In this document: in pieces, positions 13,251 to 25,115 of the stretch
How the letters are laid out: every line of letters starts with the position of its first letter
Position numbering within the stretch: position 1 is the first letter of the stretch
Source of the DNA: Pseudorasbora parva
Taxonomy: Eukaryota > Chordata > Actinopteri > Cypriniformes > Gobionidae
DNA: 64,000 nucleotides
Reading direction: 5' to 3'
Assembly (NCBI RefSeq): GCF_024679245.1
Contig: NC_090177.1
Location: 28,298,675-28,362,674, forward strand
The notes under the pieces: model-generated
Databases searched by the model: none
What the model was told of the DNA's origin: nothing
The model's input: only the letters and a program-made list of their open reading frames with translations
Program-made: the position numbers and the translations under genes

Positions 13251-13411
13251 ACATGCCTTGTTATCACTGTGCAGGCTTCTGGTGGTGGTGTAATGGTGTG
13301 GGGGATGTTTCCTTGGTACACTTTAGGCCCCTTAAGTGCCAACTGAGCATTGTTTAAATGCTACGGCCTACCTGAGCATTGTTTCTGACCATGTCCATCC
13401 CTTTATGACCA

Positions 13412-13824
13412 CACTGTAAAAAATTATTTTGAAAAAAGTTACCTGGTTGCCTTAAAATTTTGAGTTCATTGAAATTAAAATTTTGAGTTAATACAATGAA
13501 CATTTTTTGAGATTCGACAACTTTTATTAAAATATTATTAAAAGATTTTGTAAGCATATTGGGTAATTATGTGTGTGTTATTTCTGATGAAACATGAAAC
13601 ATTATTTTCTGTGAAACATGCCAAATTGTGCTATTTTCATGATTTATCACATTTTTTATGTGGTTCAGATACAAAAATATTTTGAGTTTCTATTTTTTAA
13701 ACTAATTTCCTTCATTGTATCAACTCAAATTTTTAATTTCCATAAACTCAAAATTTTAAGGCAACCAGGTAACTTATTTTTTTGAGTTAAACCAACAAAA
13801 ACCATCACAAATTTTTTTACAGTG
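13412..13824. mobile_element. Palindromic CACTG-ended MITE inserted in the Tc1 transposase
   Basis: 413 bp with termini CACTGTAAAAAA (left) and TTTTTTACAGTG (right). A long internal inverted repeat around 13438-13467 and 13743-13775 includes ACCTGGTTGCCTTAAAATTT and its exact complement. Removing it with one copy of a 2-bp CA duplication restores a continuous transposase reading (…ATGACC / ACGATG…). CACTG ends with a 2-bp duplication suggest a CACTA/EnSpm-like nonautonomous element. Confidence 0.8.
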
Positions 13825-14088
13825 CACGATGTACCCATCCTCTGATGGCTAATTCCAGCAGGATAATGCTCCATGTCACAAAGCTCAAATCATTTCAAAT
13901 TTGTTTCTTGAACATGAGATCACTGTACTAAATTGGCCCCCAAAGTCACCAGATCTCAATGTGGTAGAACAGGAGCTTCGTGCCCTGGATGTGCATCCCA
14001 AAAATCTCAATCAACTGCAAGAATCTATCCTATCAATATGGGCCAACATTTCTAAAGAATGCTTTCAGCACCTTGTTGAATCAATGCC

Positions 14089-14093
<5 letters not shown>
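13825..14093 (+). pseudogene. Tc1-like transposase, C-terminal catalytic segment
   Basis: Continues the same transposase beyond the MITE: QQDNAPCH (second catalytic Asp) and PPKSPDLNVVE (region of the catalytic Glu). There is an in-frame stop before QQDN. The final segment is open from 13901 and is read into the TA repeat without a proper terminus. Confidence 0.85.

Positions 14094-14174
<81 letters not shown>
14094..14174. repeat. (TA)n microsatellite
   Basis: Alternating TA directly at the truncated end of the Tc1 copy. Confidence 0.97.
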
Positions 14175-14177
<3 letters not shown>

Positions 14178-14369
14178 ATTCTCAGCAATATCCCTTACAA
14201 CTTTAAAGGTTATTTTCTCAATATGTAGATTTGAATCTCAACCAAAAATTGTCCTACAAACCATACATTAATGGCATTATTTAGGTTTTATATGGTGTAT
14301 TTAACTAAATTTCAAATGTACCCTCATGAATGGTTTTGTGGTCTGGGGTCACATTTGTTATAACAGTGT

Positions 14370-14870
14370 GCGCTGTACCCTGGTATCCTGGCAAAGAGCA
14401 TTTCTACATCAGTACATTCCTGATTTGCATTCTACCTGAACAACAACAAGTCAGCTGGAAAGGTCTATCTTACATCCAATGATGCCTCAAGGGAATGTAG
14501 TCTTGGCCACTACACTGTCCACAACAAATCACTTGGTTCTTCTGTCATCATTTCATCATATTTCATCTCTGTCAGGAACAGCCCTTTATTCACATTATTC
14601 TTTTCTGAGAACATTTCAGCCCAGACTTCAACATAGATATCTACTCGTCACCTCAAACTAAACCTTAACAAGACCGAGCTACCCTTCACAGCTGTCACAA
14701 ACTCCATCTCGTTGAAGGTCACACATGTAGGCACTGCTTCCAAATACTAAAAGAGTTCAACACAATCACACTATACCACCTTGCAACTCTTCCTGCATCT
14801 CTCCACATAATACAGGCTGACACTAACATGAACACCAAGTAATTACAGGCAAGAAGTTGAATGGTTTATC
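14370..14870 (+). pseudogene. CR1/L2-like LINE reverse-transcriptase remnant
   Basis: Two short conserved pieces in order but in different frames: MPQGNVVL near 14480 (compare the PQGS motif of LINE reverse transcriptase) and HLKLNLNKTEL at about 14649-14680 (the LNLxKTEL motif that follows the catalytic YADD box). The region between is heavily decayed and the YADD box is not legible. Assignment is by motif order only. Confidence 0.5.
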
Positions 14871-15270
14871 CATTGCATTTATCCTATAGTTAGATGTTCA
14901 TTGATTGCTAAGGAGAAAGCAGGACACAAAATTGATTTAAATTGATCAATTTCCAAGCTACATTTCATCAGCTACATGAAGTCACTGCAGTACTATTTAA
15001 TCCAAAAATAATTAAACTGCATACCAAATGTGCATAGTATCTAGATGCAGATTGAATCTGCTTTCTACACTTTAAATTTACTAAATGAAAAGTCTAATGG
15101 GAGTATATGCTTATGAATTTTTTTTTCTGCACATCCCAAAAGCAATAGCGTAGGTTTAGTAAGATACCTTTAAATAAATGTTTGCCACTAATGTAAATGT
15201 ATATTTTCCAGTCACCCTAATCTGTTAAAAACTTTTTTAAAGCCATTTTACCTTTGTTTAAAATTATTTA
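14871..15270. other. Unassigned intergenic sequence
   Basis: AT-rich sequence without recognisable genes or repeats. Confidence 0.4.
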
Positions 15271-15274
15271 TTAA

Positions 15275-16389
15275 AGGTCCCATGGCATGGGTTGTTTTAT
15301 TGTTTTATAATGTTTCCTGGGGTGTACTTATATTGTTAGTCATTTTTACATCAAAAATGTCATAATTTAGAAATAAAAGGCATTGTTTCTATACTGATAT
15401 TAGCCCTCTGTTTAGAATGCTCTGTTTCAAGAGGCGTGTCTGCTGTGAGTATTCAGTGAAAACACCCACTGTTGTGATAAAGATTTAAAATTAGATAAAG
15501 TGCTGATGGGGGCGTGGTTTAGCTGGAGCAGCTGCAGCTGCCAGTCTAGAGAGAGACAGAGCTGGGGGAAGATTGCTGAGGAAGTGTTATTGTACCGAGT
15601 TTTTGAGAGCGCAAGTTTATTTTGTTTGTATCTGAGAGCTCTGAATAAAGACAAGTGAACTTTGCAACATTATTTCTCTCACAAAATGCTTTCACCACAG
15701 CTAACAGCAAACACGACATCGGCATGAATACAGTAAGAGCTTCTGTTGAGCAAAATGAGCAGTTTGGACAAGAGTGCACTGCAGATAAACGCGTGACAGA
15801 CCGATCCGAACATTATAAAGAGTGTTCTTTGATTGCTCTCTGTAGTTTAATCATTTAAATAACAGATTTGTTTCATGCTGCTAACAGAAATGACGTGAAG
15901 TTGTTGGTTTTAGTCACTGGCTTGATTCACTGATGCATCAAGACGGCCAGCTGCAGGACTTACAGTATTAAACAATTTAGAAAGAAAGTCTGTGTGAACT
16001 TGAATGATTAGCTACACATCAGAACTCATTGATCCCAGATCAGGCATTAATGAACACTGTTACTCACTGTTTGTGGCGGTGCTGTTGAATCCGTAGGGTA
16101 AAGCATGTGCTGCTGACATCCACTGATAAAACGGACTCCTTTCTCTACTAATTCTCTGGGCGGGCAAAGCAGAGGAAGGGGCGTTAACCTTTCCTGGTAT
16201 GACGTCATAACAGGAGAATTCAAGATCAGCTCCTCTGAGCTCTCATTTTCTCAAAGGCAGAGAAAGAAAGCTTGAACTCGTTTTATACTGATCAAAATTT
16301 CTAGCAACTTGGGGACAACATTCAGGCTAGGGGAGCTCATATTAATGTTGAAAAACCTCATAAAATAAAAAATCCATGCCATGGGACCT
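15275..16389. mobile_element. TTAA-flanked nonautonomous DNA transposon (AGGTCCCATGG ends)
   Basis: 1115 bp with terminal inverted repeats AGGTCCCATGGCATGG and CCATGCCATGGGACCT, flanked on both sides by TTAA (15271-15274 and 16390-16393). TTAA targets are typical of piggyBac and Kolobok transposons. No transposase is encoded. The left ~790 bp is homologous to the element starting at 55932; the right part is not. Confidence 0.85.
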
Positions 16390-16393
16390 TTAA

Positions 16394-16736
16394 AAAAAAG
16401 ATATATGCACCATACGTATCTGTATAATGCATTGCACATACATAAGGGCTTTAAGTGAAGTTTTACCAAACTCTCAATGCTGTTTTTAAAAGTGTCTATT
16501 ATATGTTTTTCTGAATAAATTAAAGGTAAATAACATGTCAGTTCATGTCAATGAAAGCAAATTGAAACAATCTTTATAACCAACCAAAATGGAAAAAAAT
16601 CACATGGGAAGTCATTTCAAGACTAAACTATACTGGAGAACTTGAAAATTCATAATGTTTTAACAATATAAAGATAATGGAGGAAAATATAACTACACAC
16701 ACTATAGTCTTTCATCAGTAAATGTAATAAAGAAAT
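16394..16736. other. Unassigned AT-rich sequence
   Basis: No gene or repeat recognised. Confidence 0.4.
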
Positions 16737-17058
16737 GGTTTGGGTTACTTGACTGTAACTCTATTCCCTGATAAAGCAGAATGAGATGCTGCGCTGCTTA
16801 GCATCATGGGAATGTCTTTATTGTGACCAGCTTTGAATACTGCGTTTAATGAAATTGACACGGAGATACTATAGCCTCAGCTAGTGATGTCATCAGTGCA
16901 CCTGCTGCAGAAGGCTATAAATAGATGAGCTGCATCCCTTCAGCTCTTACAGTTATTTGTTTGAAGAGCAGTCCTGGGACATCATCAGTATGGAAAAGTA
17001 AAATAACATCTTGTTCTGCTTTATCAGGGAACAGGGTTACAGCCAAGTAAACCAAACC
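16737..17058. mobile_element. Foldback module A (GGTTTGGGTTACTTG ends)
   Basis: 322 bp with terminal inverted repeats of about 50 bp: GGTTTGGGTTACTTGACTGT on the left and its imperfect complement ending AAGTAAACCAAACC on the right, including TTCCCTGATAAAGCAGAA / TTCTGCTTTATCAGGGAA. The centre has a TATA-box-like TATAAATA (16916-16923). It is homologous in arrangement to 47636-47949. No ORF. Confidence 0.75.
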
Positions 17059-17059
17059 A

Positions 17060-17511
17060 TTCCCTTTCAAAAGCTACACTCACTGTGACACTGCTTAGCG
17101 CCAGGGGAATGAAAATACCCATGCTGCCGTGCTTGATGGTGTCTGGACCCCTTACGGATGTGTAGGTGTGAACAAGTACGCAAGGAAGCCTCAGACATTA
17201 GCTTCTTATGTAAACTTGGAGTGGCATGGGCATCCAAAATACAATCTTATGAATGTGTGCGGAGAGAACCAACCTGGCGCATCACAAACACTTTGTAAGG
17301 GTAGTCTGAAAACAAAAAGATGGGATGCAGCTGGGGCTCATCTATTTATAGCCTTGTGCGGCAGGTGCGCTGATGACGTCACCAGCCGAAGCTATAATAC
17401 ATCTGGGTCAATTTCAGTGACGTGTTAAACACACTATTCACAGCTGGTCATGATAACGATGTTCCCATGGCGCTAAGCAGCGCACCATTGAGTGTAGCTT
17501 TTGAAAGGGAA
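17060..17511. mobile_element. Foldback module B (TTCCCTTTCAAAAGC ends)
   Basis: About 452 bp with inverted ends TTCCCTTTCAAAAGCTACAC and GTGTAGCTTTTGAAAGGGAA, abutting module A with no spacer. An inner inverted stretch CTGCTTAGCGCC / GGCGCTAAGCAG follows. The same B-type sequence follows module A near 47951. Confidence 0.75.
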
Positions 17512-17653
17512 CAGATCCAACTACTGTATACTTATACAGTATATAAGTCACAGGAAGCCAGGTTTTACATTAGGATTATTATTGTTAACTGAAACACTTT
17601 AAAAAAATCATCACTTGAAATAAAGTAAACATTAACTGAAAATATCATTATTA

Positions 17654-17654
17654 A

Positions 17655-17735
<81 letters not shown>

Positions 17736-17739
17736 TAAT
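17654..17739. repeat. Compound (TAC)n-(TAA)n microsatellite
   Basis: TAC repeats switch to TAA repeats at about 17690. Confidence 0.97.
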
Positions 17740-17879
17740 AAAAGATGTATTTTGGCTAAATTTGCCAAGGCAGCATTTATATTTTTCACATTTCCCAGTT
17801 TAGGTTAAATTTAAGTACTGAATTAACTAAAACTAAATTAAATTAAAAATAAATCTGAGTAAAAACATACTGTATAATG

Positions 17880-18332
17880 ATAACTCTCACGGGTACAGAG
17901 ACTGCAGGAGACAAAGGTGTTAGTTAGCTTATTTTATTGAGCACCAGAGAGTGAAACTGAAGTGAAGTGCAGGTGGGCAGGTGACTGAGTCTTCGTGAGG
18001 GTAGTGGGGGATCGCTGGAGAGATCGCTGGAGAGTTCGCTGGACACACACACACACACACACACACACACCGGACAGGGAAACACGAGGAGATTCTGACA
18101 AGAGACGTAGAAGATCACAGGGATACTTCGACAGAGTCCTAAGGTAAAGCAAAGAGCGTTAGTACCTTCTAATAGATGAGACCGGACAGTGACTGATGGG
18201 GTGTGTGTGTCTTGTGTGCTGCGGTAGATTGGGTGGTGATGAGGATCAGGTGTGCGTGATTAGAATTCGGGAGAGGGTGTGTGTTGTGAGTGGGTGACGC
18301 TGGAGCCTGGCGTGTTTGTGACATTAACAATG
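17880..18332. other. Unassigned repeat-like stretch with an AC microsatellite
   Basis: Contains an AC tract (about 18042-18070), a small direct repeat (GATCGCTGGAGA, about 18011-18035) and GT-rich sequence. It may be part of a retroelement or LTR, but no terminal structure is resolved. Confidence 0.3.
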
Positions 18333-18336
18333 TTAA

Positions 18337-18711
18337 AGGTGCACTATGCAACTTTCCGTCCACTGGAGGGCGCCTATTCAAAACAAAGGCCCAGTTTGAT
18401 GACGCCATGTGTGAGCGCATCTTGGGACATGTGGTCTTCACCTCACAGCCGGTGGAAAATAGGACTCGGGCAGAAATCACGTTCATGCATGCGGTTATTA
18501 ACGTTACTGTAGTGTAAAGCAGAGCAGGACCGAGTGTTCTGGAGCTGAGCACGGCTGCTGGAGCGATTGTTATACAAACACATGGCTCGCGAACACCGGG
18601 ACTTTTATTATGACGGGACGGGACACATTTGCCGGGCACCTGCACATATCCGCTCTTCCGGTTATGGCTATGAGGTAATTAGCTCTGTTTATCATATTAG
18701 ATAAACCGGAA
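18337..18711 (+). mobile_element. TTAA-target MITE, left part (GTGCACTATG end), truncated
   Basis: Begins AGGTGCACTATGCAACTTT directly after TTAA (18333-18336) and is colinear with the complete copy at 22481-23067 for about 370 bp, then breaks off at the 30-bp minisatellite. No right end is found, so this copy is truncated or interrupted. Confidence 0.75.
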
Positions 18712-19018
18712 CATGAACCAACGGTACAGGGACCACCCAAACACGATCCACCGGCACAGGGACCACCGGAAAACGATCCACCGGAACTGGGACCGCCGGC
18801 ACACTATCCACCAGAACTGGGACCGCCGGCACACTATCCACCGGAACTGGGACCGCCGGCACACTATCCACCGGAACTGGGACCACCGGAACACATCCAC
18901 CGGCTCAGGGACCACCGGAACACGATACACTGGCACAGGGACCACCGGAAAATGATCCACCGACACAGGGACCACCGGAACACGATCCACTGGCACAGGG
19001 ACCAGCAGAACACGATCC
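18712..19018. repeat. 30-bp minisatellite, about ten copies
   Basis: Head-to-tail copies of a CCACCGGAAC-(T/A)-GGGACC-type unit with an exact 30-bp period at 18779-18898 and more diverged copies on both sides. It is a multiple of three, so decapeptide-repeat ORFs appear on both strands; these are by-products, not genes. Confidence 0.92.
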
Positions 19019-20172
19019 ATCTGCGATATTTGCATCAAAGGAGGAATGTTTGGCCAAAGGCTAAAGACTAAATCCAGCAGAGGGAGCCATTTCCACATGT
19101 TTTGAACCCACGCGTGGGGGATGGGAGATCACACTCAGTGCTCAGCTCGCAGCTACAGGCACCCATTTAAACGGAGCTATGGTGCGCAATGTAAGTGTTT
19201 TAACTTCTCAAATTAATTTCTATGAAAGTTAAGCTTGCAAAGGCATGAACTGAAACACGCCAGACTGAACTCGCGTTGTGAATGTATGCCGCGAGTGTAG
19301 TCGTGATAACCTCAGCTCTCATAATCAGCTCATTTACCTGACTCCTGCAGTTAGTGCTCAGTGCTGTGATACTCGCGCGGTGACACACTCATTATATTGA
19401 ACAGACACGTTCAGTTTTTAATTGTAGTGTCTTCTCCAATATATATATATAAAATAAATGAGTGACATTGAGAGAAAAAGAGGGCAGAGAGAATTTAAAA
19501 GCAGCCATTCAATGAAATAAGCGGCACGGCAGATAAAGGGTTAAAACAAGCCCCAAGTGTGGGCAAACTTACAGGCACATCAAAGAAACGTCATGACAGT
19601 GAGGTGCTAAAAGGGCTTTTGAAGCTAAACTCACTGCAATGTTTCCCAAATATATCACACTTCAAAGACCAGAGAGCAAATCTCTAGGTGCAGACATGAT
19701 AACATCATTTAACTGGAGCATCGCCTCCATACTCAAGCAGGTAAGCCTTTTAACCCAAACCAAAATATCAATATCACAAAGCACTGTGGGATATGGAGGT
19801 ACAGGCTGTTGTACACTTGTATCACAGCAGGATTTCGATATGCCTTCAGCAGCATGAATCCAGAAATGGACCATTTCCCTAAAGCATCTTGTAGAGCCTC
19901 TTTTAATCTCCACAGGAAGTTTTTGTTTAGTACAAACATATTAGTTATGTTAAACAGGATGGGAAATTAGGTGTGTAAATGCAGTGATATTTAGTGGCTG
20001 GGTCAATCGGACACAATTACTTTTTGTTTTTAATGAATAATCTATCAGACCCCTAACCTAACAACAGAACTATGTGCCAAGGTGTCTATGAATAACCCCC
20101 AAAAGGCAGAACAGGCCTGGAGTTACCATGGCAACAAACACAAACCAGCAAGATAAGACCATTTTTACGACC

Positions 20173-20175
<3 letters not shown>
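19019..20175. other. Unassigned sequence
   Basis: No gene is recognised; short ORFs occur by chance. A short TA run lies near 19440-19452. Confidence 0.4.
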
Positions 20176-20254
<79 letters not shown>

Positions 20255-20270
20255 AAGAAAGAGAGAGAGA
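20176..20270. repeat. (GA)n microsatellite
   Basis: GA tract with occasional AAAGA interruptions toward its right end. Confidence 0.96.
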
Positions 20271-20840
20271 TTTTTATCTTTTTATTGTATACTGTTTTGT
20301 GCTATATAGCCTACCATATTTTTCCAAGACGACCCCCCACCCCCATTTTCAAGTTGTACCTTTAGAAAAAACACTTTTTGAAGTCTTTTAAAGAAAATAT
20401 TTATGACTACATTTTTTTAAATTTAAATTAAAAATTGTTGTAGGCTATTTAAAGTATGGTAAATACTGATATTTACTAATACCAAAATGTACCAACAACA
20501 ATCACATTCAGAAATAGACATGGTATAGCTACCATACAAATAACCTGAATGTCTCATTTAGTAGATTTCACTATGACTGATTTTGCACCATTTTATGTAC
20601 AATGACAGATGCTGACATGTCAAAAAACGTTTGATCTGCATTATCTGTTTCAGAGTTGATATGAATGTTTTTTCCTTAGGCCGGTCACATAGCACTGTCT
20701 ATTAGCAGTTTCTTAGCTTGAAGCGCTAATATATTACGGCACATAATTTTTAGGAGCCATTCACACAGAACACATTTTTCCATTCCACTGTACTACTTTT
20801 CCATTTTTTATAAACAAATGCTAGAAGGACGTGTCTCATG

Positions 20841-21636
20841 CAGAGTTGGACAAAGTACAAAACTTCATTATTTGAGTCACAGTAAAAGTACTACTGGTCA
20901 AATATTACTCCATTACAAGAGAAAGTTGTAAAAACAGATTTTTACTTAAGTAAAAGTACAGAATTATTTGTTTTCAAAAGTACTTAAGTATCAAAAGTAA
21001 ATTTACTTTTTTTATGTCAACGCATTATTTTATTATTGTTGTATAAATGCACATTATGCCATCATGGTTTAAGCCAGTCAGTGATGCACCATCCAACAAA
21101 CTATCATACGACTGCCTTAAACTAATTTAAATACTTGTATAAAAGTAACAAAGCTCTTTACAAAGTTGCTGTCACTTTAAGGCCAAACGCACGGATCTAA
21201 TACACTGATACACATCTGATATTCTCCCAACTGTTTATGTTCATTTAAGACATAACCAACTTTGTTTATTTGACAAAATGAACATTTTGACATCCGTCTT
21301 CTTCCATTTTGCTATAAACTGATCAGTGTTCAAAAAATGCAGGGAAATCATTGACCTTCACGTGACCCTACAAAAGTGATTCCTGAAAAAAACAAACACC
21401 TTTAAAATAAAAAATTCATCCACTGACTTTCAAAGCTGCTAAAGAAACGACTTTTGACTTTGGGGACCTTGATGGAAATGTAGTGGAGTAAAAAGTACGA
21501 TATTTGTCTTTCAAATGTAGTGAAGTTAAAGTCATACATTTTCAGAAAAAATATGACTGAAGGAAAGTACAGATACTCAAAAAGTGTACTTAAGTACTGT
21601 ACTCAAGTAAATGCACTTAGTTACTGTCCACCTCTG
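20841..21636. mobile_element. hAT-type nonautonomous transposon with 8-bp target duplication
   Basis: 796 bp. Left end CAGAGTTGGACAAAGTA, right end TTACTGTCCACCTCTG (inverted, imperfect). It is flanked by the exact 8-bp duplication GTCTCATG at 20833-20840 and 21637-21644, diagnostic of hAT transposition. The subterminal regions are full of AAGTAC/GTACTT repeats, as common in hAT elements. No transposase. Confidence 0.93.
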
Positions 21637-21644
21637 GTCTCATG

Positions 21645-22476
21645 CATGACACTGTGTTCATTTAAAATCAGTGCTACTTTTAAAAAATGTCTCGATACCT
21701 TTTTTTAAATTTATTTTTATTTTTTTATTTACTGATCTGTGCCTTGCGTTTTAACAGCAAAAACACATTGTCATGAACCGGCCCTTACGCCGGATCTAAG
21801 CGGCCACTTGTCAAATATTGACAGGTAAGTGCGCCAGTACGTAGCCGAAAGAAAAATGCATTGGCCTTGGCCTCGCGGATGTACTCAGCTCTTTGGTTTT
21901 AATTATGATCATCAGATAATTTATTTTTCTTGCCTGTCAGCAGCCAGTTTTAGCACCGAGGTAATCTTTTCTTTGACTGTTAACATTTTTAAGTCTTTTT
22001 GGCTCGCCATCTTCTAACCTCACACTCTCACACACTGTATTTCTTGGCTGCTTAATGAGAGTTCTTTGATGACTGTGTTTATCAGTCCTGGGGGGGGGGG
22101 GGGTTGTCTCTCATTTTACACCTATTTGGCGCTCCCTATTGTTGTGGGTATATTATTGACATGTAAAAGTTTAAACCCAGAATGTAATGTGACCCAATTT
22201 TTTTCAGAGTATTTTCAGAGTAATACAACTGTATTTCCCAGTTTTATATTCTTAACAATACAGTAAACTGAAACAATCACAACTAATGAGTGACTCAAAC
22301 TATTAAAACTAAGACTACAAAGATTCTTTGATAAATAAGAAATTATAAGAACAGCATTTATTTAAAATGGAAATATTTTTGTAACATTGTGAAGTTCTTT
22401 ACTGTCACTTATTAAAGTGCCCTTGATGAAAATTTTAGTTGTGTATTATTTGAGGTTACTATGTTACCTTTTCGCA
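21645..22476. other. Unassigned sequence with a poly-G run
   Basis: A G run lies at about 22090-22103. No gene or repeat otherwise recognised. Confidence 0.4.
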
Positions 22477-22480
22477 TTAA

Positions 22481-23067
22481 ATCTGCACTATGTAACTTTT
22501 CCATCCGCTAGAGGTCGCCTATTCAAAACAGGTCATGGTTTAATGACGGTAGGTTTGAGCTCAGAATCTTGCGACATGTGGTCTCTACCTCACAGTCGGT
22601 GGAAAAGAATGCGATAAGACTCGGGCAGAAATCATGTTCATGGATGCAATTATTAATGCTATTGTAATATGAAGCAGAGCAGGGCCAAGTGTTGTGGAGC
22701 TAGGCAAGGCTGCTGGAGCGATTGTTGGTGAACACACGGCTCGCAAGCAGGGGGAATTTTATTATGACGGAATACAGTCGCCGGCGCCATTTCTGCTTTT
22801 TCGATCATCAGTATGCAGCTCGGTGTATCATATTAGATACATTTAAGTGTGTTTAAAATTATGTTATGACGTTACTTTGTGTATTCGCTCAGCGGCTGCT
22901 GTGACACTTGTTGCGCACTGCTAAGAGTTTCTGCCAAATAAGACCGAAAACCAAGGTTGACGCAGATATGATATCTGGGATATTGTAATAACTCAACTGA
23001 ACAAAATATATAACACTGGCCTGGAGGTTTTTGATATTTTACTGCAAAAATACTACATAGTGCACCT
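22481..23067 (+). mobile_element. Complete TTAA-target MITE (TGCACTATGTA ends)
   Basis: 587 bp, flanked by TTAA at 22477-22480 and 23068-23071, with ends ATCTGCACTATGTAAC and TACATAGTGCACCT (inverted; the left end has two substitutions). Same family as 18337-18711. Confidence 0.85.
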
Positions 23068-23071
23068 TTAA

Positions 23072-24660
23072 TATTATATTTCAGAGGGAACATGTGTAAT
23101 TAATCTGTTTAGTAATGTCTCTCTGATTTTAGCCACATATTAGGTTTAAAGTTCACGTGTTCTTATATTTCACTGGAGCTCACAGGTCAATACAGACAGT
23201 GCTGAACTACATACACCATACAATGAAGCTCAATTACAACCTACAGCGCAGAAACAGAATGGTAAATTAATAGAATAAAAATTTTTTAATATGAACTAAT
23301 AACTAATATTTTTACAATAGCATACAAATAATAGTTATAGTCATACATCATCAATATCGGCAACCTGTATTACATCCATCTGGGCTTCAAATTCAGTATG
23401 AAATTAAATGTGATTTCTCTTTTGTTTATATCAAGCATGCCAGTTGTTGTAATGTAAAACTCTTACCTTCACCTCCTACGCCACATCAATGGCCGAAGTC
23501 TCAACCTTTAACAGTGGGTTGAACCTGAACAGTATTGACAGGGTTATGTAATATACATTTGTTTGTCATAATAAATGTCACTCCCAGGCTTCTGGTCACA
23601 GTGAGGCATCAATAGGCGTGCATTTTAATGATACACTAAACAAAACACAATACACAGAATAAGCGCACACTGCGGCAGATGATGGGCTTGTTCACTCCTT
23701 GTGCAATTACAATTCGGATGAGGTTTTTGTTCTCTGAGGAAATAGCTCCTTATCGGTGAGATCTAATTCGTGCTCTCATGGCTCATTTACTCTTTAATTA
23801 ATGTTCAAATGAGGGAACTTCATGTACAAGTTGCTTCATAATTACATTCTTTAGCAACAATGCAGATGTGAAGTGGCATTTTACTAAACCCCAGAAATAA
23901 TAAATAATAGAAATAACTAAAATGGCCAAATATGTTATACCTTTCTGGACAATCATTGGTCCATGATTAACTATTGACCTTATAATTAATGTCCTATAAT
24001 TTTCTCACTGGAATTTATTTACGATGAATACAGCATGATACTGTAATTCTAGAACAATATGAGACAAAAGGGATTTGGGTTGCAAAAGAAAATATGCATG
24101 AATTCACTTACTGCTGCCATGCAACTTCAATTCAAAATGAAACTTTTCTACGTTCAGTTTGGTTCCAAAACATATTTTGATAACAAAAATAAAAAAAGGT
24201 TTAATAAAACTTCACAGTGATAGCACAGCGGTGGACCACATATGAAAGGATTTAAATTTTTAGAAGCTCTTTGGAACCGGATAACAGCCATCCGTGACGT
24301 AATTATCCAATTACGAACAAGTAAACAAGCCAATATTCCTGTTGCAATTATTGGCCAAATTAATTCTGAGAGAATGCTTAGGTAAGAGTAAAATGGACTT
24401 CCCACTGAGTTTCTAGCCTTATCTTGGTACCATGTGATGTGTGTTCAAATTTCCTGTTTAAAAAAAAAAAAAAAAAAAAACTTTTACAAACAGATTACTA
24501 CTGGGGAAAAGGTGAAAGCTCTCAAACATAAGGTATATAATCACATGCAACTAGAGTGTTTGTGCAAACAAATAAACTCAGACCATATATATATTAAGTG
24601 CTTTGATGGGCACACTGACTGTTTTAGCATGATATATGCTTGAAAACTTTTAACAAATGC
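23072..24660. other. Unassigned intergenic sequence
   Basis: About 1.6 kb of AT-rich DNA without recognised genes. A poly-A run lies at about 24461-24480. Confidence 0.4.
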
Positions 24661-24667
24661 ATATACA

Positions 24668-25115
24668 AACTACTGGTGGGCCGTTAATGTGCTGCGTTAA
24701 CGTGAGACTCTTATCGCTGTTAATCTATTTTCAAAGTTGGGTTGGGAGCTGGGTCTATAATACCCAAGCTATGATGACTTCCAACTTGATATTTTAGCGT
24801 GGATGTATACCTAGCCGAATTGCACTGTAGGGAGCGAGAACAAGTCTATATACCTGTGTGTATGCCTATACTGTGAAATTACCACATCAAACGTGACATG
24901 CTAACATGGATACAGCTATAAAGCCACTAGGTTTGCTTCAGGGAAAATGTCATTTTAAGAAGCGTCCCAATGGAAACCTCGACAAGACTAAGGTTGTTTG
25001 CACTTTGTGCAATGCAGATTTAGTTTACTGTAGGAGTTCTTCCAGTCTCGAGTTCTACCTAAACGCACACTTTTTTGTCATTCCGACTGAAAGATTCAGT
25101 GGACTGTTTACATGA
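24668..25115 (+). pseudogene. hAT transposon fragment with a BED-type zinc finger
   Basis: The open frame from 24906 encodes a short N-terminal segment with FKKRPNGNLDKTKVVC and CTLCNADLVYC, the start of a BED zinc finger as found at the N terminus of hAT transposases and domesticated ZBED proteins. The CxxC pair is present, but the first zinc-binding His position reads Tyr (LEFYLNAH) and the frame leaves the family just after. Upstream sequence (TGGTGGGCCGTTAATG…GCGTTAACG) looks like the 5' end of such an element. The rest of the transposase is missing. Confidence 0.65.

Larger units (their letters stand above)
12553..14093 (+). mobile_element. Tc1-like DNA transposon, interrupted and lacking its right end
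   Basis: The left terminus begins CACTCACCTAAAGGATTATT directly after TA, the Tc1/mariner target. A decayed transposase follows, split at 13412-13824 by a MITE. No matching right inverted repeat is found; the copy runs into a TA microsatellite at 14094, so the right end is lost or replaced. Confidence 0.85.

Noticed and set aside
18692..19098. Long decapeptide-repeat ORFs on both strands
   Set aside because: They are a consequence of a 30-bp minisatellite whose length is a multiple of three; no conserved protein.
22872..23093. 73-codon minus-strand ORF at the end of the TTAA element
   Set aside because: It starts beyond the element's right end and runs across its inverted terminus; no motif.
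24906..25115. Domesticated ZBED-type host gene
   Set aside because: Only the start of a BED finger is present, one zinc ligand position is altered, and the frame ends within 70 codons.
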